DNA of 64,000 nt from QHXW01 sp963847515 (GTDB lineage: Bacteria > Acidobacteriota > Terriglobia > Bryobacterales > Bryobacteraceae), in assembly GCA_963847515.1 (NCBI GenBank), contig CAWKAA010000002.1:248001-312000 (forward strand). The letters run 5' to 3'. Shown here in pieces: positions 54,230 to 63,214 of this stretch (the first letter of the stretch is position 1; every line of letters starts with the position of its first letter). The notes beneath the pieces are model-generated. The model was not told where the DNA came from. It did not search any database and saw nothing but the letters and a program-made list of their open reading frames with translations. The position numbers and the translations under genes are program-made.

Positions 54230-56077
54230 ATGCGCCGACTCACCCGTTTTCTTCCTTATCTGTCTGGTGTTCTGCTTCTCGCGGTCAGCGCCGCACCACC
54301 GCCGACCGCTGAAAACGCCGGGATCGATCCGAATCGCTATCTGGAGCACATCAAGTACCTGGCATCAGCCGACATGCGCGGGCGGGCTACCGGATCGCCG
54401 GAACTCGAGAAAGCTGCTGATTATATTGCCGGCCAGTTCCGCGCCATCGGTCTCCAACCGATCGAAGGCAAAAGCTATTTCCAGGCGTTCGATGTGACCA
54501 CTACCGCCAAGATGGGCCGTGGCAACCATTTCGAATTCGTGGAGCACGGCAAGACCACCGCACTGAAGACCGGCGACGACTTCATCCCGTTTAATTTCTC
54601 ATCCCGCGGCAAAATCTCGGGCAGCGTGGTGTTCGCAGGATACGGTATCACGGCACCGGAATATAACTACGACGATTACGCGGGTCTCGATGTCAAAGAC
54701 AAACTGGTGCTCATCTTTCGCCACGAGCCGCAGGAATTCGATGAGAAGAGCGTTTTTGACGGAAAGGTATATACCGAGCACGCCCAGTTTTACAGCAAAG
54801 CGGTGAATGCCAAAATGCACAGCGCGCGCGGCGTGATTCTGGTCAACGACACTTTCAATCATCGCACCGAATCAGATCAACTGGAAAAATTCGGCCGCAC
54901 CGCGGGACCGAATGACGCGGGGATTCCGTTCGTCGAGATTACGGCTGCGGTCGCGTCGCGCTGGATGGCAGACGCCGGAAAGAATCTGGACGAAATCGGC
55001 GCCGCCATCGATAAAGACCTGAAGCCGCGCTCGTTCGCACTTCCCGCATCGCTCGATGTTCGTGAGACCGTAGACATCGAGCGGGTGGTGAAGACCGTGC
55101 ATAACGTCGCCGGATACCTGCCGGGCGAGACGGATGAGTACGTGGTGATTGGGGCGCATTACGATCACCTGGGCCTGGGCGAACAGTTTTCCATGGCGCC
55201 TTCGCAGGCCGGAACCACAGTGCACCCGGGCGCCGATGACAACGCCTCCGGGACCGCCGGTGTGATCGAACTGGCACGCTGGTTTGCCGGCCAGCCCAAA
55301 CAAAAACGCGGCATGCTGTTCATGGCCTTCGCGGGAGAAGAGCTGGGCCTGTTGGGATCGAGCTTCTATGTAAATCATCCTGAGCGGCCGATCAACAAGG
55401 CTGTGGCGATGATCAATCTCGATATGATCGGCCGAGTGCGCGAGGGAAAGGTGTACGTGGGCGGCGTGGGCACGGGAAGCAACCTGCGAGCCACGCTGGA
55501 GCCTATCCTGGCGCATTACCCGATTCACGTCGACTACTCGGACTCGACAGGTTACGGTTCGAGCGACCACACCTCGTTCACCACCAAGCAAGTCCCGGTG
55601 CTGTTCTTCTTTTCGGGGTTGCACGCCGATTATCACAAGCCGAGCGATACCTGGGACAAAATCGACGCGCCGGATTCGGTCAAACTGCTCGACATGATCG
55701 CCGAAGTGGGGAACACGTTGCGCGAGGAAGCGGAGCGGCCGCAATTCGTACGAGTCAAGGAGCCTGATAATCCGCACGCGGGAGCGGTCGCCGGCTCTTC
55801 CCAGTCGGGATACGGTCCGGAGTTTGGCAGCGTTCCGGATTTCACGGAGATCCCTCACGGCGTGCGTTTTGCCGACATCCGTGAAGGCACGCCGGCCGCC
55901 CAGGCAGGGCTCAAAGCCGGCGATATTCTGATCGAGTTTGACGGCAAGCCGATCGCGAACCTTTACGATTTCACTTATGCGCTGCGCAGCAAGAAACCGG
56001 GCGACCGGGTCACCGTGAAAGTGCTGCGAGGAACCGAGACGGTGACTGCTTCGGTTCTGCTGCGCGAACGGAAATAA
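54230..56077 (+). CDS. Secreted M28 aminopeptidase with PDZ domain
   Basis: 615 aa from ATG 54230, giving a good signal peptide (FLPYLSGVLLLAVSAA). After a PA-like insert (ISGSVVFAGYGITAPEYNYD) the M28 zinc core follows: GAHYDHLGLGE, HPGADDNASGTAGVIELARW, FAGEELGLLGSSFYV, NLDMIGRVREG and SDHTSFTTKQVP. The C-terminal PDZ domain carries FADIREGTPAAQAGLKAGDI and VKVLRGTETVT. The usual two-zinc residues (His, Asp, Glu-Glu, Asp, His) are all present. It is expected to trim peptides outside the cytoplasm. Complete and intact. Confidence 0.9.
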   Translation: MRRLTRFLPYLSGVLLLAVSAAPPPTAENAGIDPNRYLEHIKYLASADMRGRATGSPELEKAADYIAGQFRAIGLQPIEGKSYFQAFDVTTTAKMGRGNHFEFVEHGKTTALKTGDDFIPFNFSSRGKISGSVVFAGYGITAPEYNYDDYAGLDVKDKLVLIFRHEPQEFDEKSVFDGKVYTEHAQFYSKAVNAKMHSARGVILVNDTFNHRTESDQLEKFGRTAGPNDAGIPFVEITAAVASRWMADAGKNLDEIGAAIDKDLKPRSFALPASLDVRETVDIERVVKTVHNVAGYLPGETDEYVVIGAHYDHLGLGEQFSMAPSQAGTTVHPGADDNASGTAGVIELARWFAGQPKQKRGMLFMAFAGEELGLLGSSFYVNHPERPINKAVAMINLDMIGRVREGKVYVGGVGTGSNLRATLEPILAHYPIHVDYSDSTGYGSSDHTSFTTKQVPVLFFFSGLHADYHKPSDTWDKIDAPDSVKLLDMIAEVGNTLREEAERPQFVRVKEPDNPHAGAVAGSSQSGYGPEFGSVPDFTEIPHGVRFADIREGTPAAQAGLKAGDILIEFDGKPIANLYDFTYALRSKKPGDRVTVKVLRGTETVTASVLLRERK

Positions 56078-56117
56078 AGCCTTCACCCAATCCGGCCGAT
56101 GGATCTCTGAGATTGTA

Positions 56118-56744
56118 ATGTCTGAAACGACGCAAACGCCGGTGGCGCTCGGGGATGCCACATGGGAGTTACCACCGTTGATCCTCCATCCGTTCAGCAA
56201 CGACCGAGGTCCAAACATGCTGATCGAGGGCTCAAAGGCCGCGCTGATGCTGGCGGGCCTGTTGCCCGGCGAGGGCGAACAACAGGACGAGCTACGAAGG
56301 AAGCTGCTGGTAAGCCGCTATGCCGAGGTTCGCATGCTCTTTTTTGTCGGCAAAGATCTACTGCGGTGGGTGGGACAGTGCATGGAAGTGGTTTCCCGGA
56401 CCGAAAAGCTGGCGAGTGCTGGAATTCGCGAACAAAGTTTCACCGCCCTGCTGGTTTACCATACCCCGCAACCCGTGCTTCAGAAATTGCATCAGTGGGG
56501 CGTCGCCAATCCGCAATCTGTGTTTTCGCGCGCGTTCGGGATTGCGACTATTTTTCGAGAAATACCGCTGGTTGAGTGCCTTTCCGAAAGCTTTCTGCTC
56601 CATTACCATATTTTTGCGGACCATCTTTTTGTCTGCAATCAGCACCTGACGAAGTTCGCCGAAATCACCGCCGTAAATTTTCGTTTCGACCTGTACGCTT
56701 CAGCGGAATACGCGCGGATGCTCGAAAAGCAATGGGGCGAGTAG
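56118..56744 (+). CDS. Conserved hypothetical protein
   Basis: 208 aa, composition normal, no signal peptide, no membrane segment. Recognisable only as a plausible real gene: LHPFSNDRGPNMLIEGSKAA, FFVGKDLLRWVGQCMEVVSR and SFLLHYHIFADHLFVCNQHL. It follows the M28 gene by 40 bases on the same strand and precedes the LarA-like gene by 89. No family assigned. Confidence 0.6.
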   Translation: MSETTQTPVALGDATWELPPLILHPFSNDRGPNMLIEGSKAALMLAGLLPGEGEQQDELRRKLLVSRYAEVRMLFFVGKDLLRWVGQCMEVVSRTEKLASAGIREQSFTALLVYHTPQPVLQKLHQWGVANPQSVFSRAFGIATIFREIPLVECLSESFLLHYHIFADHLFVCNQHLTKFAEITAVNFRFDLYASAEYARMLEKQWGE

Positions 56745-56833
56745 ACCGTTCGGACAGATCAAAGCCGAATCGCCGAGGCCAGTGACCGGGCACCGCGCTG
56801 CCCCAAAAAAGCTCCCCTGATATAATTCATTGC

Positions 56834-58114
56834 ATGGACTTTCCCCGCCTTCTCCTGGTCCGTCAGAATTTTCCAGATCGCAGCATCCGAGAGATTCGCC
56901 CAGCCGTCTTGAGCGAGTTGGTGGATTCTCCTTTCGGAGCACGCACCAAGCCCGGCGCGCGTGTTGCCATCGGCGTGGGAAGCCGGGGCATTAGCAACAT
57001 CGCAACCATCACGCGGGCAGTGGTAGATTTCTGGAAGTCCAAGGGTGCGCGGCCTTTCATCTTTCCTGCCATGGGCAGTCACGGCGCCGCTACCGCCGAA
57101 GGCCAGGCCGACGTGCTGGCGCATTACGGAATCATCGAAGCTACCATGGGCTGCCCCGTGATCAGTTCTCTGGAGGTGGTACCGGTCGGCCGCACGCCTC
57201 AGGGGATCGAGGCCTTCATGGACCGCAACGCCTACGAGAGTGATGGCGTGATGCTGGTAGGCCGAGTGAAGTGGCACACCGACTTTGCGGGCAATATCGA
57301 AAGCGGCCTGTTCAAGATGATGGCCATCGGCCTGGGGAAGTTCGCCGGCGCGCAGCGCTACCATACTTACGCTTACAAGCTGGGCCTCGAGCAGGTGATC
57401 CGCAGCATCGGTCGGCAGGTGCTGGCGTCGGGCAAGATTCTGGGCGGCCTGGCCATCCTGGAAGACGCCAATCACAATACCGCGCAGGTTACCGCGGTAC
57501 CGGTCGAAAAAATGGAGCAGCGTGAAGAAGAGCTGCTGCGCCTGGTGAAATCGTGGATGGGCCGCATACCGACGGATTTGGATTTACTGATTCTTGACGA
57601 GATCGGCAAGAACATCAGCGGCGCCGGCATGGACACCAAAGTGGTGAACCGTGGGGTGTATGGGCAATACAATCCCTGGCCGGACGCGCCTCGAATCGAG
57701 CGCATTTTCGTTCGGGGGCTGAGCGATCTCAGTTATGGAAACGGTGTGGGATTGGGGATGGCCGACGTGGTATCGGACCGGCTGCTCGAGAAGATAGACT
57801 GGAACCCGACGCGCATCAATTCGCTTACGGCATCCACTCCCGCCGCCATCCGGACGCCAGTTCACTTTGCCACGGACCGCGAGTGTATTGAGCGCATAGC
57901 GCCCACTGTGGGAAGAATCGATTTGAAGGACGTGACCTACGGCTGGATCCGGAACTCACTCGAGCTGGGGCTGGTGGCGCTGAGTGAGAACTTGCGGCAG
58001 CAGATCGAGCGCGATCCGAATCTCGAGATTCTAGGGGAATCGCGGCCCATGGAATTCGATGCCAACGGAAATCTCGCGGATCTCCTGGCTGCCGAAGTGG
58101 TCGGGACCCACTAA
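56834..58114 (+). CDS. LarA/DUF2088-family protein
   Basis: 426 aa. ARVAIGVGSRGISNIATITR, FIFPAMGSHGAATAEGQADV and KWHTDFAGNIESGLFKMMAI match the DUF2088 family to which nickel-dependent lactate racemase LarA belongs. His residues in GSHG and KWHTD correspond to the region of cofactor-binding residues in LarA. The C-terminal half (LDEIGKNISGAGMDTKVVNR) is typical of the acidobacterial variants. The substrate is likely a 2-hydroxy acid but is not established. The stop overlaps the convergent Flp gene. Confidence 0.75.
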   Translation: MDFPRLLLVRQNFPDRSIREIRPAVLSELVDSPFGARTKPGARVAIGVGSRGISNIATITRAVVDFWKSKGARPFIFPAMGSHGAATAEGQADVLAHYGIIEATMGCPVISSLEVVPVGRTPQGIEAFMDRNAYESDGVMLVGRVKWHTDFAGNIESGLFKMMAIGLGKFAGAQRYHTYAYKLGLEQVIRSIGRQVLASGKILGGLAILEDANHNTAQVTAVPVEKMEQREEELLRLVKSWMGRIPTDLDLLILDEIGKNISGAGMDTKVVNRGVYGQYNPWPDAPRIERIFVRGLSDLSYGNGVGLGMADVVSDRLLEKIDWNPTRINSLTASTPAAIRTPVHFATDRECIERIAPTVGRIDLKDVTYGWIRNSLELGLVALSENLRQQIERDPNLEILGESRPMEFDANGNLADLLAAEVVGTH

Positions 58115-58323
58115 CCGCCCTGGGCCACCAGGGCCGAACCAATCTTCGAGAAAATCGCGGTGAAGCTGCCTGTGATCTGAGGCGCGGCAGCCGCCGACGC
58201 CAGCGCCACGAAACCCGCCATCAACGCGTATTCGATCAGGTCCTGCCCGCGGAGATCGCCACCGACTTTCCGCAACCATGCGAGATAGGGGCGTAGTTTT
58301 GCCGGTTGATTCCAGCGTGTCAT
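58111..58323 (-). CDS. Flp/Fap-type pilin
   Basis: 70 aa from ATG 58323, with a strong GGAGGG just upstream. A basic leader ends at RGQDLIEYALMAGFVALASA: prepilin processing is expected after the Gly of G-QDLIEYA, giving a mature pilin with the conserved E-Y pair and one hydrophobic helix. Its tail overlaps the LarA-like stop. It is part of a tandem pair with 58390-58584. Confidence 0.9.
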   Translation of the reverse strand: MTRWNQPAKLRPYLAWLRKVGGDLRGQDLIEYALMAGFVALASAAAAPQITGSFTAIFSKIGSALVAQGG

Positions 58324-58389
58324 ATTTTCCCTCCTGGAGTGCGGCGGAGGCGGGGCCATCTGCACGACCCCACCACTCGATACCGCCTC

Positions 58390-58584
58390 TTAACTGGCCG
58401 CCGCAGCTGCCATTACGGAAGTGATCTTCGAGAAGACAGTGCTGATGCTGCTGGCCACGTTGGGCATCAGCGCGCCGGCCGCCACCGCCACGAAACCCGC
58501 CATCAGCGCGTATTCGATCAGGTCCTGGCCGTGCTTGTCTTTCCAAATTTTCAATCTTAAGACTGCCTTTGTAAGATTTTTCAT
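58390..58584 (-). CDS. Flp/Fap-type pilin (paralogue)
   Basis: 64 aa from ATG 58584, preceded by a purine-rich GAGGAGGAAGAGG. HGQDLIEYALMAGFVAVAAG shows the same prepilin cleavage site as its downstream neighbour. The two genes are similar in the leader and first helix and differ in the tail (SSISTVFSKITSVMAAAAAS), suggesting tandem duplication. No tad assembly genes are in the window. Confidence 0.9.
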   Translation of the reverse strand: MKNLTKAVLRLKIWKDKHGQDLIEYALMAGFVAVAAGALMPNVASSISTVFSKITSVMAAAAAS

Positions 58585-58712
58585 TGTTTTCCTCTTCCTC
58601 CTCATCCGCCATCGGATACAAGTGCTACTTCGAGCCTAACCTTGGGGAGTGTGTTTGGAAATCGGGCTTTTGACTTAGACCCAAGCCCTAAGAACCTGGG
58701 TGACGCCTGCGA

Positions 58713-59672
58713 TTACCCCAGCCGGAGATGCTGGAATTCCGGGATCAGCTCGAAAGGCGTTTGGACCTGGGCGATCGATTCGCCGCGCTGCTCGATGGAC
58801 GCCTCGCGCACGTGCCCCTGGTCTGAGGCCAGCTGCAAATATTCGATTTTGGCCGGATCAATGCCCATGATGCGGCAACAGGTGGCGTCAACCGCCGCGA
58901 GATCGCCACCCATCACCAGCACGCCGCAAGGCCGCGCACGGCCCTGGATCGGGCCATTGCCGTCCATCCCGACAATGCCATCCACAATGGCGAAGCGGCG
59001 CGGAAAAATGCGGTTGAGTCCGGCCACACACCGCCCGATTCCCACCTGGTGCAGGTGATTCTTGGGCCAGCCGTAAACTGCGCCAGGCACCACCCCGAAC
59101 AGGTTCTTCATCGAGAGTGTCGCACCCGCCCAATGGTGTGTTTTCATGCGTGCGATGGAAACTACTATCTCCGCCGCCAGCGCCGTGCGCGCCAGGTAGA
59201 TCCCGGGGCCGCCGGCAAAGGGGGCCACGCGCGTCACCTCGTCGCGGTTTAAATCCACGAACCGGGAGTCGAAGCGGGGAATCGCCGCGCGGTATCCAGC
59301 CTCTTCCGCCAGGAACCACGCATCCCGCCGGTGCCCGGGCCCCTCGCCAATCGTGACCTCGTTCGCGCCCAGTCGCTCAAATAACTCTACCGCCGCAGCC
59401 AGAACTTCGGCCTGGGTGTGAATCACCGAACTCGGGTCATATTCCACCAGGTTGGGCTTCAGCAGCACGCGTTTTCCCAGGACGTTCAGCCCGCACAGCG
59501 CCGCGCCGCGCGCCAGACGCTCGACCAGATCTACGCGATAGGACGAGGCGCGCAGGATCGCTACCGCCGCTTTGCCGGGCGGTCCAACCGCCAGCGTGGC
59601 CCGCGCACAGCCGGCGGCGGCCACCGCCGCCGAGGCCGCGGCGGCTCCGAGAAAACCGCGCCGCGTGATCAT
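58713..59672 (-). CDS. DUF362 protein with Tat signal
   Basis: 319 aa from ATG 59672. It starts with a twin-arginine signal (TRRGFLGAAAASAAVAAAGC; the Cys suggests a possible lipoprotein). The DUF362 domain follows: LLKPNLVEYDPSSVIHTQAE, IGEGPGHRRDAWFL, SIARMKTHHWAGATLSMKNL and FGVVPGAVYGWPKN. The 4Fe-4S cluster part of some DUF362 proteins is missing. The start overlaps the upstream gene by four bases (ATGA), implying translational coupling. Confidence 0.85.
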   Translation of the reverse strand: MITRRGFLGAAAASAAVAAAGCARATLAVGPPGKAAVAILRASSYRVDLVERLARGAALCGLNVLGKRVLLKPNLVEYDPSSVIHTQAEVLAAAVELFERLGANEVTIGEGPGHRRDAWFLAEEAGYRAAIPRFDSRFVDLNRDEVTRVAPFAGGPGIYLARTALAAEIVVSIARMKTHHWAGATLSMKNLFGVVPGAVYGWPKNHLHQVGIGRCVAGLNRIFPRRFAIVDGIVGMDGNGPIQGRARPCGVLVMGGDLAAVDATCCRIMGIDPAKIEYLQLASDQGHVREASIEQRGESIAQVQTPFELIPEFQHLRLG

Positions 59673-60541
59673 GTCAAGAGCTGGTCCCATCGAATGCCTT
59701 CGATCGCCGTCACAAGGAGGTCGTTCCCTGCGCGCTCATTCCGTCCCACTGGTTCCGGCCGCACGCCGCGGTACATCAGCAAGCAGGACGACAGCCACGC
59801 CCGCGCCAGCGGGCTGCGCGTCTTCTGCCAGGCGTCGTCGACTTGGTCGAGCGCCGCGCCCCACTGGATAGCCGCGTGTCCGTTGAGCGCCATCAGCGCC
59901 AGAGCGGTGGTTTCGGGATAGGAGGGCAGGTCTGCGCCCAGCACCCGGCGGTTTCCAAAATTCCATCCGCCGTCGCGGCAACGCCGGTCGAGCAGCATGC
60001 GTTCGCTCATCGTCATCCGGCCAGCCAAATCCGAACGATGCCCACCCCTCGCAGCACATCGCAGAGCCATCAGCGCATGTGCCGTCGGCTCCACCCAGGA
60101 GAACGATCCCTCCTCCCAAGGCCAACCGGCCAGGCTGGCATCAAACTCGACGACCGACGGACGAAGCCAGTGCGCCAGCCGAAAAAAAGGCCGGCCCTCG
60201 ACGCCGGCCAAGGACAGCAGCCAACCCAGGCCTCGCTGAAACACGTCGGCCGAGATCCCGGTCACGCAGCCCATCACGCAACCCAGGGTCACCACGAGCG
60301 AAGTGCCCCAATGCGGCTCATCGACGTCCGCGCAAGGGCGAAAGGCGCCATCGGGCCGCTGCCAGGAACGCAGCAGATTCCAACCGCGGTCCAAAGCCGC
60401 GCCGCGATCTCCCGCCAGAGCCAGCAACGCATAAGCGGTGGGCTCGAGCCACGACGGCTTACCGGGGAAATAGCCCCACCCGCCGTCCGGGTTCTGCGTG
60501 GCTTTGAGAAAGGCCGGACGGGTTTCGAGACACGTCGACAT
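59669..60541 (-). CDS. Squalene-cyclase-like alpha/alpha-barrel repeat protein
   Basis: 290 aa with prenyltransferase/squalene-oxidase type repeats: QNPDGGWGYFPGKPSWLEPT, SWQRPDGAFRP, RCRDGGWNFGNRRVLGADLP, each with the QW-like GG-W core. It is much shorter than a full hopene cyclase (about 650 aa) and lacks its DxDD motif, so it is probably a relative rather than a cyclase. It is coupled to the DUF362 gene by ATGA overlap. Function unknown. Confidence 0.75.
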   Translation of the reverse strand: MSTCLETRPAFLKATQNPDGGWGYFPGKPSWLEPTAYALLALAGDRGAALDRGWNLLRSWQRPDGAFRPCADVDEPHWGTSLVVTLGCVMGCVTGISADVFQRGLGWLLSLAGVEGRPFFRLAHWLRPSVVEFDASLAGWPWEEGSFSWVEPTAHALMALRCAARGGHRSDLAGRMTMSERMLLDRRCRDGGWNFGNRRVLGADLPSYPETTALALMALNGHAAIQWGAALDQVDDAWQKTRSPLARAWLSSCLLMYRGVRPEPVGRNERAGNDLLVTAIEGIRWDQLLT

Positions 60542-60735
60542 CCATCGCCAGCTTATGTGCTAAGCGTAGCGAGGTCGATTCAGCGATTACATGAGAAGGC
60601 ACCGCGAATTCCCTTAGCTGGAGTGAACGGGTGGGCAAGTCTTGGTGAAAGAGGTCGACTCAGAGTCAAGAAGCTCTTCACGGGCGGCGTGAAATCATTC
60701 GGTACCTTTTGTTACCATCCAATTTCCAGCAATTT

Positions 60736-62257
60736 ATGACGGACTCCTCTTTTCCGGCCACTCTCGTGGACGTATTGAACGCCGCCCCGGCCAGCCGCCA
60801 CGCCCTCCTAATCCCGGAAACCGGTGCACGCGTTTCCTATGAATCCCTGCGCCGGCAAGTCGCTGAGGCGGCGGACCTCTTCACCGGCGTCGGGATACAA
60901 AGAGGCGACCGCGTGGCCATGGCGCTTCCCAATGGTCCCGCGGTGATTGTCAGTTTTCTGGCCGCCTCTGTGGCCGGAACAGCGGCGCCGCTCAACCCGG
61001 CGTACCGCTATGAAGAGTTTTGCTTTTATCTGGAAGATACCAATGCCCGGCTACTGATTCTGCCCGCCGAAGCCCCCGCCGACGACGCAGCGCGGCGCGC
61101 CGCCGCCGAACGCAACATTCCCATTCTCACCGCTGAAACCGACGCCTCGGGAGAGGTGCATATCTCGGGAGCGACCGCAAACCGCTCGGCGTCCGCACCC
61201 GCCAGCGATGACGTGGCGCTGATCCTGCACACCAGCGGTTCTACGGGCAGACCCAAGCGCGTACCGCTCAAACACGTGAACCTGGCGCTTTCGGCGCGCA
61301 ATATCGTCGGCACCTACGAGCTCTCGCCGGACGACGTCTCGTTGTGCCTCATGCCCCTGTTCCACGTGCATGGCCTGGTGGCTTCCACGCTCTCGACCTT
61401 GCTCTCGGGCGGCACCGTGGCAGTTCCGGAGCGTTTCAACCCTCTTTCGTTCTGGCGCACGGTGCGCGATTCCGGCGCTACCTGGTACTCGGCTGTCCCC
61501 ACCATCCATCAACTCATTCTGGGACGTTCCGCCGCAGGCAAGCCCGCCGGCGCCGAACGCTTGCGATTCATCCGCTCCTGCAGCGCGCCACTGGCCGTCG
61601 AAACCGCCGAAAGGTTGGAAGCGTTATTCGGTACCCCGGTGCTCGAAGCCTATGGCATGACGGAAGCGTCGCACCAGATGGCCTCCAATCCGCTGCCGCC
61701 GCAGGCGCGCAAGTTCGGCACGGTGGGCACGGCAACCGGCATTCAGATCGGGACCATGAACGAGGCCGGGGATTTGCTCAGCGCGGGCGCCAAGGGCGAG
61801 GTGGTGATCCAAGGCCCGAGCGTCATTCGCGCCTATGAAAATAATCCCGAGGCAGACGCCAAGTCCTTCGTCAACGGCTGGTTCCGCACCGGTGACGAAG
61901 GCGTGCTGGATGCTGACGGTTATCTGCGGCTTACGGGACGAATCAAGGAACTGATCAACCGAGGCGGAGAAAAGATTGCGCCGCGCGAGATCGACGAGGT
62001 CCTGCTCACCCATCCCATGGTCGGGGAAGCCGTTTGCTTTTGGCATTCCGCACCCCACCTGGGGCGAAGAAGTGGCCGCCGCCGTGGTCCTGCGCGACGC
62101 CGCCACTGAAGCTGAGCTGATGGCATACTGCCGCGACCGTATGGCGGATTTCAAATGTCCCAAGAAAATCTACCTTGTCGATTCCATTCCGCGCACGGCC
62201 ACCGGTAAGGTGCAGCGTCTCAACGTGGCAGCGGCGCTCACTGGGACTCGCGGATGA
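60736..62257 (+). pseudogene. Acyl-CoA synthetase (oxalate-CoA ligase type), frameshifted
   Basis: Start at ATG 60736; the frame is open to 60709. AMP-binding motifs: ILHTSGSTGRPKRVPLKHVN, LMPLFHVHGLVASTLSTLLS, LEAYGMTEASHQMASNPLPP, GWFRTGDEGVLDADGYLRLT and GRIKELINRGGEKIAPREID. At about 62040 TTTT in TGCTTTTGGC should be TTT: with one T fewer the chain continues FGIPHPTWGEEVAAAVV and ends PRTATGKVQRLN (catalytic Lys) at 62257. As written it stops at 62109 without the C-terminal lysine. The EASHQM and FGTVG details match the Pcs60/AAE3 oxalate-CoA ligase group. The next gene overlaps its restored stop (ATGA), and an oxalate-type transporter follows, which supports an oxalate role. Confidence 0.8.
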
Positions 62258-63214
62258 AATTCGCCGTCGCCGGCGCTGGCGCCATCGGAGCCTATGTAGG
62301 CGCAAAGATGGCGCGCGCCGGAGCGGACGTTACACTCTTTGCGCGCGGCCGTCACTGCCATGCCATGCGGGAGCGCGGCGTTCGCGTGGTCAGCGCCGAG
62401 GGAGAGTTCGAGGCGCGGCCCCGCGTGGTCGATTCGCTGGCTGCCGTGGGACCCGTGGACGTGGTCTTCCTCGCCGTCAAGTCTCATAGCCTCCCCGAAC
62501 TCGCGCCGCAATTGCCCGTTCTTTTTGGACTGGATACCACCGTGGTCAGTATGCAAAACGGCATTCCCTGGTGGTACTTCGAGGGAGCAGAGCGCCTGGA
62601 AAAGGTCGATCCCGGCGGCGTTGTGGCGGCGGCCATTGAACCTCGCCGCGTGGTGGGCTCGATCGTGTATCTCTCGACCGAAATCATCGAACCGGGCGTC
62701 ATCCGCCACATCGAAAGCAACCGCATCACCATCGGCGAACCCGATGGCGCACGGTCTGAACGTTGCCGCGCGATATCGGAAGCACTGATTGCCGCAGGAC
62801 TGCGCGCGCCCATCACCACGCATCTTCGTCAGGAGATCTGGGTAAAGCTGATGGGTAACGTCGCATTCAATCCCATCAGCGCGCTCACCGGCGCCACGCT
62901 CGTGGCCATGGCCCGTGACCCCGAGGTTTCGCCCCTCGTTCGCGCCATCATGGCCGAAACTGAATGCGTGGCCCGCCGCCTCGGGATCGAGATGCCGATC
63001 ACCATCGAGCAGCGCATCGCCGGCGCGGAAAAAGTGGGCGAGCACAAAACGTCCATGCTGCAGGATCTCGAAGTCCGGCCGTCCGCTGGAACTCGACGCT
63101 ATGGTGGGCGCGGTGCTCGAACTGGGCGGGCGGCTGGACATAGCCATGCCAAACACGCGCGCCGTCTATGCCTGCGCGAAGCTGCTGGAAAAACGGCGAA
63201 GGGGCGCGCCGTGA
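62254..63214 (+). pseudogene. PanE-like ketopantoate reductase, frameshifted near 3' end
   Basis: The ATG overlaps the restored CoA-ligase stop. Translation: KFAVAGAGAIGAYVGAKMAR (Rossmann GxGxxG), FLAVKSHSLPELAPQL, SMQNGIPWWYFEG, WVKLMGNVAFNPISALTGAT (active-site region) and EKVGEHKTSMLQDLE. At about 63079 an extra base shifts the frame; the family tail is in the next frame (GRPLELDAMVGAVLELGGRL, YACAKLLEKRR) and ends TGA 63212-63214. In the shifted frame the DNA stays open into the transporter gene. It is a member of the 2-dehydropantoate 2-reductase family; in this operon it may act on another 2-keto acid (inference). Confidence 0.75.

Noticed and set aside
54872..56218. 448-aa minus-strand frame opposite the M28 peptidase
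   Set aside because: Shadow of a high-GC gene; His/Arg-rich composition and no motifs, whereas the plus strand has all M28 residues.
62170..63156. 328-aa minus-strand frame opposite the PanE-like gene
   Set aside because: Antisense shadow; the plus strand translates into a clear PanE-like protein.
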